Shown: positions 54,574 through 62,767 of the stretch, piece by piece
Layout: the number at the start of each line of letters is the position of its first letter
Numbering within the stretch: position 1 is the first letter of the stretch
Origin: Paenibacillus sp.
Lineage (GTDB): Bacteria; Bacillota; Bacilli; Paenibacillales; YIM-B00363
Reading direction: 5' to 3'
Assembly (NCBI RefSeq): GCF_035645195.1
Contig: NZ_DASQNA010000022.1
Location: 124,001 to 188,000, forward strand
Length of the DNA: 64,000 nucleotides
The notes under the pieces: generated by a model
What the model was told of the DNA's origin: nothing
The model's input: only the letters and a program-made list of their open reading frames with translations
Databases searched by the model: none
Program-made: the position numbers and the translations under genes

Positions 54574-55413
54574 ATGCAATCGTATTCGCGATCGAAGATG
54601 TTGTTGCTTGCCTTGGCTGTCGTGACCCTCGGCTTCTGGGTGGTCATTACGGTCGTTCCGCTGTATTGGATGTTGATCGGTTCGTTCCAGGACAGCTCTA
54701 TGTCCGCGACGTTCAGGCCGCAAATGTGGCCGGCCCAATGGTCCGTCGCTCCGTACGAACGCTTTTTCGATAAAACGCAGGCGTGGCGCTGGCTGTTCAA
54801 CTCGTTCCTCGTCTCCAGCATCTTGACCGTGTCGAACGTGCTGCTCGCTTCGCTGGCCGGCTACGCGTTCGCGAAGCTGAAGTTTCCCGGACGGAACGGC
54901 ATCTTCTGGATGCTGCTCATGACGATGATGATTCCGGCGCAGGTGACGCTCATTCCGCTGTACATTCTCGTCATCAACGTGTTCGACCTCGGCAACACGT
55001 ATCTGGCGATCGTGCTGCCGACGCTCGTCAGCGTCGGGAACATCTTCTTGATGAAGCAATACATGTCCACCCTGCCTTCGTCGCTTATCGCCGCGGCGCG
55101 CATCGACGCCTGCAGCGAATTCGGCATCTTCTGGCGCGTCATCCTGCCGATGGCGAAGCCGGGGCTCGCGGTGCTCGCCATCTTCACGTTCGTCGCGTCG
55201 TGGAACGATTTCTTCTGGCCGCTGCTCGTGACGAACTCGGACAGCATGCGCACGATCCAGATCGGCCTCGCGTCGTTCGTATTCTCGGAATCGACCGACT
55301 TCGGCGCCATCATGGCGGGGGCGACGATCGGCGCGCTGCCGATGATCATTTTGTTTTTCTCGCTGCAAAAGTACTTCCTGCAAGGCATTACGATCGGTGC
55401 GGTGAAAGGATAG
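54574..55413 (+). CDS. ABC sugar transporter permease (MalG/UgpE-like)
   Basis: 279 aa, six helices (LALAVVTLGFWVVITVVPLYWMLIG first). EAA loop IAAARIDACSEFGIFWRVILPM and tail YFLQGITIGAVKG typical of MalG partners. AGGAGGGG site upstream. The ATPase gene follows after 12 bases. Confidence 0.94.
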   Translation: MQSYSRSKMLLLALAVVTLGFWVVITVVPLYWMLIGSFQDSSMSATFRPQMWPAQWSVAPYERFFDKTQAWRWLFNSFLVSSILTVSNVLLASLAGYAFAKLKFPGRNGIFWMLLMTMMIPAQVTLIPLYILVINVFDLGNTYLAIVLPTLVSVGNIFLMKQYMSTLPSSLIAAARIDACSEFGIFWRVILPMAKPGLAVLAIFTFVASWNDFFWPLLVTNSDSMRTIQIGLASFVFSESTDFGAIMAGATIGALPMIILFFSLQKYFLQGITIGAVKG

Positions 55414-55425
55414 GGGGACGGGGAA

Positions 55426-56532
<1,107 letters not shown>

Positions 56533-56600
56533 CCGCCGGGCGCGCGGCTTGCCGCGATTCGCGGCCGGAAGGGCCAAATGGCTTTAGGAGGAGGATGGAC

Positions 56601-57290
56601 ATGAGCAAACGGGGAGGGCTCGGCGAGGTGTTGGTGCGGACCGGCCGGGATTTGTACCACGAGATCGTCCGGGTGGCGGGCTACAGCCTGCTCAGCTCGG
56701 CGGTGCTGCTGCCGCTCTTATTCTTCGTACCGACGACGATCGCGCTGGCGCTGCTGCCGGCGCTGTACGCGCCGCTCGTGTACGGCGTCATCGCCGCGTT
56801 CCACCGCCGGGCGGAAGGGAAGCCGTGGGGCGTGAGGACGGTGCTCGCCGAGGCGGCGCGCGGCTTCGGGCCCGCGGCCGTGTTCGGGCTGCTGCTGGCG
56901 GCGCTCGCCGGCATTCTCGTCTCGTCGTGGTGGTATTACGGCGGACAGGACGGCGTGCTGCCGCTGACGCTCGCCGTGTTTCAGACGTATTTCGTCGCGA
57001 TGGCGCTCGTCAGCCAGTTTTACACGCTGCCGTTAGTCATTAGCGGCCGCTGCGGGGTGTTCCGGGCGATGGGCGAGAGCGCGAAGCTGTTTTTCCGGCA
57101 TCCGGGGTATACGGTCGGCGCGTTCCTGCAGTTCGTCGTCGTGACGATCGCGCTGCTGGCGACGCTCGTCGGCTTCGGCGTGTTGTGGGCGGGGACGATC
57201 GGCTTGTTCCTGCAGAAAGCGGCGGCGAACGTGCTGGAGCCGGAGGACGAAGGCGCGGCGCAGGAGGAGACGACATGCCTAGGGTCGTAA
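56601..57290 (+). CDS. DUF624 (YesL-like) membrane protein
   Basis: 229 aa from ATG 56601, 6 bases after AGGAGGAGG. Five to six hydrophobic segments (SSAVLLPLLFFVPTTIALALL; PLVYGVIAAFHRRAEGK; AVFGLLLAALAGILVSSWWYYG; ESAKLFFRHPGYTVGAFLQFVVVTIALLAT). DUF624 proteins often travel with sugar ABC systems, but their function is not known. The 3' end overlaps the namZ start by 16 bases, so they are coupled. Confidence 0.75.
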   Translation: MSKRGGLGEVLVRTGRDLYHEIVRVAGYSLLSSAVLLPLLFFVPTTIALALLPALYAPLVYGVIAAFHRRAEGKPWGVRTVLAEAARGFGPAAVFGLLLAALAGILVSSWWYYGGQDGVLPLTLAVFQTYFVAMALVSQFYTLPLVISGRCGVFRAMGESAKLFFRHPGYTVGAFLQFVVVTIALLATLVGFGVLWAGTIGLFLQKAAANVLEPEDEGAAQEETTCLGS

Positions 57291-58438
57291 CGGGTCTTGC
57301 GCGGCTGGCGCGGGACGGGGATCGTCGGTTGGCCGGGAAGCGCGTGGGGCTCATTACGAACCCGACGGGCGTAACAGCCGAGCTCCGCACGGCGGTCGAC
57401 GTCTGCCGCGAGCTGCCGGGCGTCCGGCTGACCGCGCTGTTCGCGTGCGAGCATGGCCTCAACGGCGAACGGCAGGCGGGCGTTCGGTTCGAGGACGGCG
57501 TACATCCGGCGCTGGGCATTCCGGTTTACAGCTTGTACGGGCCGCGCAAAGCGCCGGACGCCGCGACGCTCGCGGACGTCGATGCGGTGCTGTTCGACAT
57601 GCAAGATTTGGGACTGCGGTTTTATACGTACGGCTCTACCTTGGTGTACGTCATGAGAGCGTGCGCGGAGCATGGCGTTCCGCTGTTCGTGCTCGACCGG
57701 CCGAACCCGCTCGGCGGGCTGCGGGTCGAGGGCGGGCTGCTTCGGCCCGGGTTCGAATCGATGGTCGGCGCGTGGCCGATGCCGGTGAAGACGGGCATGA
57801 CGATCGGGGAGACGGCGCTGATGGCGAACGACGCGCTCGGGATCGGCTGCGACGTCCGCGTCGTGCCGATGGAGGGCTGGCCGCGCGCGATGGAGTTTCC
57901 GGAGACGGGACTCCCGTGGATGCTGCCTTCCCCGAATATTCCGACGATCGAAACGGCCCGCGCGTACGCGGGCACTTGTTTTTTCGAGGGCACGAACGTC
58001 TCGGAGGGGCGCGGAACGACGCGTCCGTTCGAATGGATCGGCGCGCCGTGGTTCGACGGACGGAAGGTCGCTGACGCGATGAACGCGCTGCGGCTGCCGG
58101 GCGTCCGGTTCCACCCGGTCTATGCGACGCCGACGTTCTCGAAGCATGCGGGCGAGCTGTGCGGGGGCGTTCGGCTGTTCGTGACGGAGCCGGCGGCGTA
58201 CGAGGCGGTGCGCACCGGATTGACGCTTCTCCACACGGTCGCGCGGCTTCATCCGGACGCGTTCGCGTGGCTGCCGCCGTTCCGGGACGGGATGCGGCCG
58301 TTCATCGACCTGCTCGCGGGCGGGGAGGACGTTCGGCTGTCCGTCGCGGAGGAAGCAGGGCTGCATCGCGTGCTGGAAGCGTGGGCGCGGGACGCGGACA
58401 TATGGACGGAGCGGCGGAAGCCGTTTTTATTGTATTGA
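57275..58438 (+). CDS. namZ: NamZ-type (DUF1343) exo-beta-N-acetylmuramidase, no signal peptide
   Basis: 387 aa from ATG 57275 (GGAGGAGA upstream). DUF1343 blocks: GLITNPTGVT, LFACEHGLNGERQAGVRFEDGVHPALG (EHG with probable catalytic Glu), PVYSLYG, DMQDLGLRFYTYGSTLVYVM, VLDRPNPLGGLRVEGGLL, PSPNIPTIETARAYAGT and FEGTNVSEGRGTTRPFEWIGAPW. In B. subtilis NamZ (YbbC) releases MurNAc from the non-reducing end of glycan chains. That enzyme is exported; here there is no signal peptide and the upstream frame gives none, so the protein is predicted cytoplasmic. Confidence 0.92.
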   Translation: MPRVVTGLARLARDGDRRLAGKRVGLITNPTGVTAELRTAVDVCRELPGVRLTALFACEHGLNGERQAGVRFEDGVHPALGIPVYSLYGPRKAPDAATLADVDAVLFDMQDLGLRFYTYGSTLVYVMRACAEHGVPLFVLDRPNPLGGLRVEGGLLRPGFESMVGAWPMPVKTGMTIGETALMANDALGIGCDVRVVPMEGWPRAMEFPETGLPWMLPSPNIPTIETARAYAGTCFFEGTNVSEGRGTTRPFEWIGAPWFDGRKVADAMNALRLPGVRFHPVYATPTFSKHAGELCGGVRLFVTEPAAYEAVRTGLTLLHTVARLHPDAFAWLPPFRDGMRPFIDLLAGGEDVRLSVAEEAGLHRVLEAWARDADIWTERRKPFLLY

Positions 58439-58473
58439 GGGATCGGATTCGGGCGTTAGAGGAGTTGGGGGAT

Positions 58474-60123
58474 ATGAAACGAGTCAACGCGGAGACGCTG
58501 CTGTCGGGCATGACGCTGCGGGATAAGATCGGGCAGCTGCTGCTCGTCGGCTTCCACGGGACGGACGTGACCGACGAGCTGCGCTCGCTCATCGCCGAGG
58601 CGCGGGTCGGCGGCGTCATTTTGTTCGCGCGCAACGTCGAGTCGCCTGCACAGGTGGCGCGGCTGACGGCGTCGCTGCAGCGCATCGCCGAAGAAGCGGG
58701 CTTGCCGCCGCTGTGGATCTCGATCGATCAAGAAGGGGGCATGGTGGCGCGGTTGACGGAAGGCGTCGCCCTCATGCCCGGAGGAATGGCGCTCGGCGCG
58801 ACGGGCGATCCGTCGTGCGCGTACGAGGCGGCGTACGTCTCCGGGAAGGAGCTGCGCGCGCTCGGCATCAACATGAACTACGCGCCGGTGCTCGATGTGA
58901 ACAACAACGCGGCGAATCCGGTCATCGGCGTGCGCTCGTACGGCGAAGATCCGGAGCGCGTCGCGGCGTTCGGCGTCCAGGCGATCCGCGGGTACGCGGA
59001 CGCGGGCGTCGCGGCGACGGCGAAGCATTTCCCCGGGCACGGGGACACGAGCGTCGATTCGCACCTCGCCTTGCCCGTCGTCGGCCACGACCGGGAGCGG
59101 CTCGAGCGCGTCGAGCTCGCGCCGTTCCGGCGGGCGATCGAGGAAGGCGTCGACTTGATCATGACCGCGCATATCCACTTCCCCGCGATCGAGCCGAACG
59201 GCCTGCCGGCGACGCTGTCGCCCGCGGCGCTGACGGGCCTCCTGCGCGAGGAGCTTGGCTATGAGGGCGTCATCACGACCGATTGCATGGAAATGAAGGC
59301 GATCGCCGACACGTACGGCACCGTGGAAGCGTCGGTGCTCGCCGTCGCGGCGGGGGCGGATCAAGTGCTGATCAGCCATACGGAGTCGCTGCAGCGCGGG
59401 GCGCTTGCGGCGATCGAGGCGGCGGTCGCGAGCGGCCGGCTCCGCGCGGAGGCGATCGAGGCGTCGGCGCTGCGCTCGCTCCGGCTGAAGCTGGCGCGGG
59501 GGCTGTGGGCGCCGGCGGCGGCGCCGCTCGCGGACGTCGGCTGCGCGGCGCACCTGGACAGCGCGCGCCGCATCAGCGAGCGGAGCGTCACGCTCGTGCG
59601 CTGCGCGCGCGAGGCGCTGCCGCTTCGGCGCGGGCCGACGCTCGCCGTCACCGTCGCCGGCGGCGCGCTCACGATCGCCGACGAGTCGGTGCAGCCGTCC
59701 GTCACCCTCGGCTCGGCGCTACGCGCGCTCGGGCTCGAGGACTGCCGCGACGTCGTCGTCGAGACGTCGCCGTCCGACGAGAGCATCGCGCGGGCGGTCG
59801 CGGCGGCGCGCGAGGGCGGCTGGTCGCAGCTCGTCGTCGGCGTCTATAATGCCGCGTTCCATCCGGCGCAGGCGCGGCTCGTGCGCGGGCTGCGGGAGGC
59901 GGCGGCTTCGGCGGCCGTTCCGCTCGTCGTCGTCGCGCTGCGCAACCCGTACGACCTGGCGCTGTTCCCGGACGCCGACGCGCTCGTCGCGGCGTACGAG
60001 AACCGCCCGCTGTCGCTCGCGAGCGCCGCGAAGGCGCTGCTCGGCCTGACGCCGTTCCGCGGCGCGCTGCCGGCGGCGATCAGCGAAGCGTACCCGGCCG
60101 GCTGGAGGTGGGGCGGCGCATGA
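58474..60123 (+). CDS. nagZ: GH3 beta-N-acetylglucosaminidase (NagZ), no signal peptide
   Basis: 549 aa from ATG 58474 (GGAGTTGGGG upstream); the longer frame is a shadow of namZ. GH3 barrel: KIGQLLLVGFHG, DQEGGMVARL, NMNYAPVLDVNNN, NPVIGVRSYGEDP, the NagZ loop KHFPGHGDTSVDSHLALP (His acid/base) and nucleophile Asp in TTDCMEMKAIAD. A second alpha/beta domain (residues 370-549) is present, as in Bacillus NagZ and unlike the short enterobacterial enzyme. No export signal, whereas B. subtilis NagZ is secreted. It releases GlcNAc from GlcNAc-MurNAc fragments. Confidence 0.93.
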   Translation: MKRVNAETLLSGMTLRDKIGQLLLVGFHGTDVTDELRSLIAEARVGGVILFARNVESPAQVARLTASLQRIAEEAGLPPLWISIDQEGGMVARLTEGVALMPGGMALGATGDPSCAYEAAYVSGKELRALGINMNYAPVLDVNNNAANPVIGVRSYGEDPERVAAFGVQAIRGYADAGVAATAKHFPGHGDTSVDSHLALPVVGHDRERLERVELAPFRRAIEEGVDLIMTAHIHFPAIEPNGLPATLSPAALTGLLREELGYEGVITTDCMEMKAIADTYGTVEASVLAVAAGADQVLISHTESLQRGALAAIEAAVASGRLRAEAIEASALRSLRLKLARGLWAPAAAPLADVGCAAHLDSARRISERSVTLVRCAREALPLRRGPTLAVTVAGGALTIADESVQPSVTLGSALRALGLEDCRDVVVETSPSDESIARAVAAAREGGWSQLVVGVYNAAFHPAQARLVRGLREAAASAAVPLVVVALRNPYDLALFPDADALVAAYENRPLSLASAAKALLGLTPFRGALPAAISEAYPAGWRWGGA

Positions 60124-61310
60124 TCGAAGCATATGTTGCGAAGCGCTCCCGCCTCGTCGTCGGCCTCATGTCCGGCACGTCGCTCGACGGCATCGACGCG
60201 GCGATCGTGCGCATCGAGGGCAGCGGCGCCGCCACGAAGGCGGAGCTCGTCGGCTTCTCGAGCCGGCCGTACGACGCCGCGCTGCGGGAGCGGCTGAAGG
60301 AGCTGTGCTCCGTCGAGCGGTCCGACGTCGCTGCGCTGTGCGGGATGAATTTTTACCTCGCCGAGACGTTCGCGGACGCCGCGCTGGCCGCGGTCGCCGA
60401 GGCGGGACTCGCGATGGCGGACATCGACCTCGTCGCGTCGCACGGGCAGACGGTGTGGCACATCCCGGCGGCGGCGCCGGATGACCCGTTCGTCCCGCGC
60501 TCGACGCTGCAGATCGGCGACCTGTCCGTGCTCGCGAAGCGGACCGGCGCGCTCGTCGTCGGCGATTTCCGCCCGGCGGACATGGCCGTCGGCGGGCAGG
60601 GCGCGCCGCTGACGCCGTACGGCGATTATTTGCTGTTCCGCAGCGAGACGGAGGGCCGGCTCGTGCAGAACGTCGGCGGCATCGGCAACTGCGCCGCCAT
60701 CCCGGCGAACGCGCGGCCGGAGGACGTGTTCGCGTTCGACACCGGCCCCGGCAACATGGTCATCGACCAGACCGTCGTGAGTCTGACCGGCGGGGCGCGG
60801 ACGTATGACGACGGCGGCGCTTGGGCGGCCGAGGGCCGCGCCGACGACGCGCTCGTCGACGAACTGCTGCGGCATCCGTACTTCGAGCTGCCGCCGCCGA
60901 AAACGACCGGCCGCGAGCTGTTCGGCAAGGCGTATACCGAGGCGTTCCTCGCCCGGGCGCGGGAGCGCGGCCTCGCGGACGCCGACATCGTCGCCACGGC
61001 GACGGCGTTCACGGCGCGCTCGATCGCGCACGCGTACCGCCGCGACGTGTTCCCGCGCTGCGCCGTCGGCGAAGTGATCGTGACGGGCGGCGGGGCGCAC
61101 AACCGGACGCTGCTGCGCATGCTATCGGAGCTGCTGCCGGCGCAGCGCGTCACGAATTCGCAGGCGCTCGGCTTCAACGACGACGCGAAGGAGGCGCTCA
61201 TCTTCGCCGTCCTCGGCAACGACTTCATGCACGCGGTCGCCAACAATTTGCCGTCGGCGACGGGCGCCGCCCGGCCGACCGTCATGGGCAAGCTGGCGCT
61301 GCCTTGGTGA
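60120..61310 (+). CDS. anmK: Anhydro-N-acetylmuramic acid kinase (AnmK)
   Basis: 396 aa. ATGA overlap with nagZ. Motifs: LVVGLMSGTSLDGIDAAIVRI (ATP/phosphate-binding), VASHGQTVWHIP, GDFRPADMAVGGQGAPL, VQNVGGIGNCA and FDTGPGNMVID (catalytic Asp region). Converts 1,6-anhydroMurNAc to MurNAc-6-P, which MurQ then uses. Its presence means that anhydro-sugars (from lytic transglycosylases) and free MurNAc can both enter at MurNAc-6-P. Last gene of the cluster. Confidence 0.94.
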   Translation: MIEAYVAKRSRLVVGLMSGTSLDGIDAAIVRIEGSGAATKAELVGFSSRPYDAALRERLKELCSVERSDVAALCGMNFYLAETFADAALAAVAEAGLAMADIDLVASHGQTVWHIPAAAPDDPFVPRSTLQIGDLSVLAKRTGALVVGDFRPADMAVGGQGAPLTPYGDYLLFRSETEGRLVQNVGGIGNCAAIPANARPEDVFAFDTGPGNMVIDQTVVSLTGGARTYDDGGAWAAEGRADDALVDELLRHPYFELPPPKTTGRELFGKAYTEAFLARARERGLADADIVATATAFTARSIAHAYRRDVFPRCAVGEVIVTGGGAHNRTLLRMLSELLPAQRVTNSQALGFNDDAKEALIFAVLGNDFMHAVANNLPSATGAARPTVMGKLALPW

Positions 61311-61317
61311 GCGCGAA

Positions 61318-61347
61318 TTGACCGGGACAAAATGTATCGTTCATAAT
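61318..61347 (+). promoter_or_regulatory. Promoter of the ComB-like gene
   Basis: TTGACC (61318-61323), 18 bases, CATAAT (61342-61347), 32 bases before the start codon. Confidence 0.6.
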
Positions 61348-61378
61348 AGCGGTACATCATGCGAGAAGGGGAGAGCCG

Positions 61379-62089
61379 ATGGAAATCAACATCCTGCAGC
61401 TCATTGAAGGGGCGAAACAAGCCCGAGGCCTCGCGGTCATCATCGACGTGTTCCGGGCGTTCTCTACGGCTTGCTACGTGACGGAGCGGGGCGCGGCGGC
61501 GATCGTGCCGGTCGGCGACATCGAGATCGCTTACCGGCTCAAGCGCGAACATCCGTCATACATTCTGATGGGGGAGCGCGGCGGCATCGTGCAGCCGGGG
61601 TTCGATCTCGGCAATTCGCCGACGCACGCGGAGCGGTTCGACTTCGCCGGCCGCACCGTCGTCCATACGACGAGCGCGGGCACGCAGGGCATCGCGAACG
61701 CGGGGCTCGCCGACGAAGTGATTACCGGCAGCTTCGTCAACGCGGGCGCGATCGCGGAATATATTCGCCGCCGCAATCCCGAGCGCGTGTCGCTCGTGTG
61801 CATGGGGCTCGGCGGGACGAAGACGGCGGACGAGGATACGCTGTGCGCCGAATATTTGAAGAACGCGCTGGAAGGCAAGCCGAACGATTTCGAGCGCATC
61901 GTGCGGTATTTGCGCGACGAGAGCCGCACCGGCAGCTTTATGGATCTGCAGGGAGAAGCGTCCGAGGCGTCCGCGCCGAAAACCGATTTCGAACGATGCC
62001 TCGCGCTCGACCGGTTCGGCTTCGTGCTGAAGGTCGAGCCGTTCGGGGACGATTTGAAGCAGTTGAAGAAAATCGCGGTGTTCGAGTAA
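61379..62089 (+). CDS. 2-phosphosulfolactate phosphatase family protein (ComB-like)
   Basis: 236 aa. ComB signatures: VIIDVFRAFSTACYVTERGA, PVGDIEIAYRLKRE, LMGERGGIVQPGFDLGNSPTHAERFDFAGRTVVHTTSAGTQGI and VSLVCMGLGG. ComB is the Mg-dependent phosphatase after phosphosulfolactate synthase; in Bacillus a homologue is linked to spore sulfolactate. No comA or comC is adjacent, so the actual substrate may differ. GAAGGGGAG site 5-6 bases upstream. Monocistronic. Confidence 0.85.
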   Translation: MEINILQLIEGAKQARGLAVIIDVFRAFSTACYVTERGAAAIVPVGDIEIAYRLKREHPSYILMGERGGIVQPGFDLGNSPTHAERFDFAGRTVVHTTSAGTQGIANAGLADEVITGSFVNAGAIAEYIRRRNPERVSLVCMGLGGTKTADEDTLCAEYLKNALEGKPNDFERIVRYLRDESRTGSFMDLQGEASEASAPKTDFERCLALDRFGFVLKVEPFGDDLKQLKKIAVFE

Positions 62090-62113
62090 GCGAAGCGCGC
62101 ATGCGCGCGCGGA

Positions 62114-62145
62114 GAGCCCTTGCCAAGCCGGCAGGGGCTGTTTGC
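62114..62145 (+). terminator. Terminator after the ComB-like gene
   Basis: AGCCCTTGCC pairs with GGCAGGGGCT around AAGCC; the downstream tract GTTTGCGTTGG is only weakly T-rich. Confidence 0.65.
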
Positions 62146-62159
62146 GTTGGAGTGAATAG

Positions 62160-62191
62160 GGAATCCGTGAATCGGTGAATCGGTGAATCCG
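62160..62191. repeat. Short 8-bp tandem repeat
   Basis: TGAATCGG at 62168 and 62176, TGAATCCG at 62184, and a related GGAATCCG just before. Adjacent to the stop of the 53-aa gene; no function evident. Confidence 0.6.
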
Positions 62192-62195
62192 TTCG

Positions 62196-62357
62196 TCAAT
62201 CCCCTTTTAACAATCCGAGCTCTTTCGCCTGCTCCTCCGTCAGCACGAATTCCTCGTTCGGCCACAGCTCGTCCTCGTCGTCGCGGCCGAACCACGGCTT
62301 CATGCGGCTCCACAGCCCTTTTTCCATCGCTTCTTGCAGCGTAAGGATCACTTTCAT
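62196..62357 (-). CDS. Small acidic protein (53 aa), unknown function
   Basis: From ATG 62357, 8 bases after GGAGG: MKVILTLQEAMEKGLWSRMK then PWFGRDDEDELWPNEEFVLTEEQAKELGLLKGD. A short amphipathic helix is followed by an acidic stretch and a second helix with the L-T-x-E-Q-A-x-x-L pattern often seen at protein C-termini. The longer frame to 62438 lies in DnaA-box DNA and lacks a ribosome site. Probably real because of its ribosome site and codon use, but not recognised. Confidence 0.6.
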   Translation of the reverse strand: MKVILTLQEAMEKGLWSRMKPWFGRDDEDELWPNEEFVLTEEQAKELGLLKGD

Positions 62358-62409
62358 CAGACGGTCCTCCAGGTAGGGGTTTGCGCGCATTTGTGTACAA
62401 GTCGGGTGT

Positions 62410-62667
62410 TTATCCACAAGGTTATGAACAATTTTCACATCCGGGACTTTAGTCGTTGTGGGTAATGGTAAAAAAATCGTCTACATATCCACAGGTTTGT
62501 TCATCAACAGGAAAGAACGGCACGAATGCACGGCACATCAGCAGTTTCGAAGAGTAATGTCTATTCTATCCACAGAGTTAGTCACAAATTCCACAATTCG
62601 GCTGCGAATGCCTGTCCTTGGCGAGCGCCGGACGTTGTGGACATATCCACAGTTTCGATTATCCACA
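62410..62667. other. Cluster of DnaA-box-like sequences in an intergenic region
   Basis: Exact TTATCCACA at 62410 and 62659. One-mismatch boxes: TGTGGGTAA at 62457 (reverse), ATATCCACA at 62485 and 62643, CTATCCACA at 62566. Weaker TGTGGACAT at 62636 and AATTCCACA at 62587. No gene is visible in 62358-62767. No dnaA, dnaN or AT-rich unwinding run is adjacent, so it is more like a secondary DnaA-binding cluster than oriC. Confidence 0.7.
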
Positions 62668-62767
62668 GCTTTGCGCGGATTGAGCGGTTGTCCGACCGAA
62701 GCCGTAGACGAGGCATCCTTCGCCGCATTATAGTAGGGGGAAAGACGGACGTGCGGGAGGCAACGGT

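Noticed and set aside
62410-62667. Chromosomal origin oriC
   Set aside because: DnaA boxes are present, but there is no dnaA/dnaN, recF or AT-rich unwinding region adjacent in the window.
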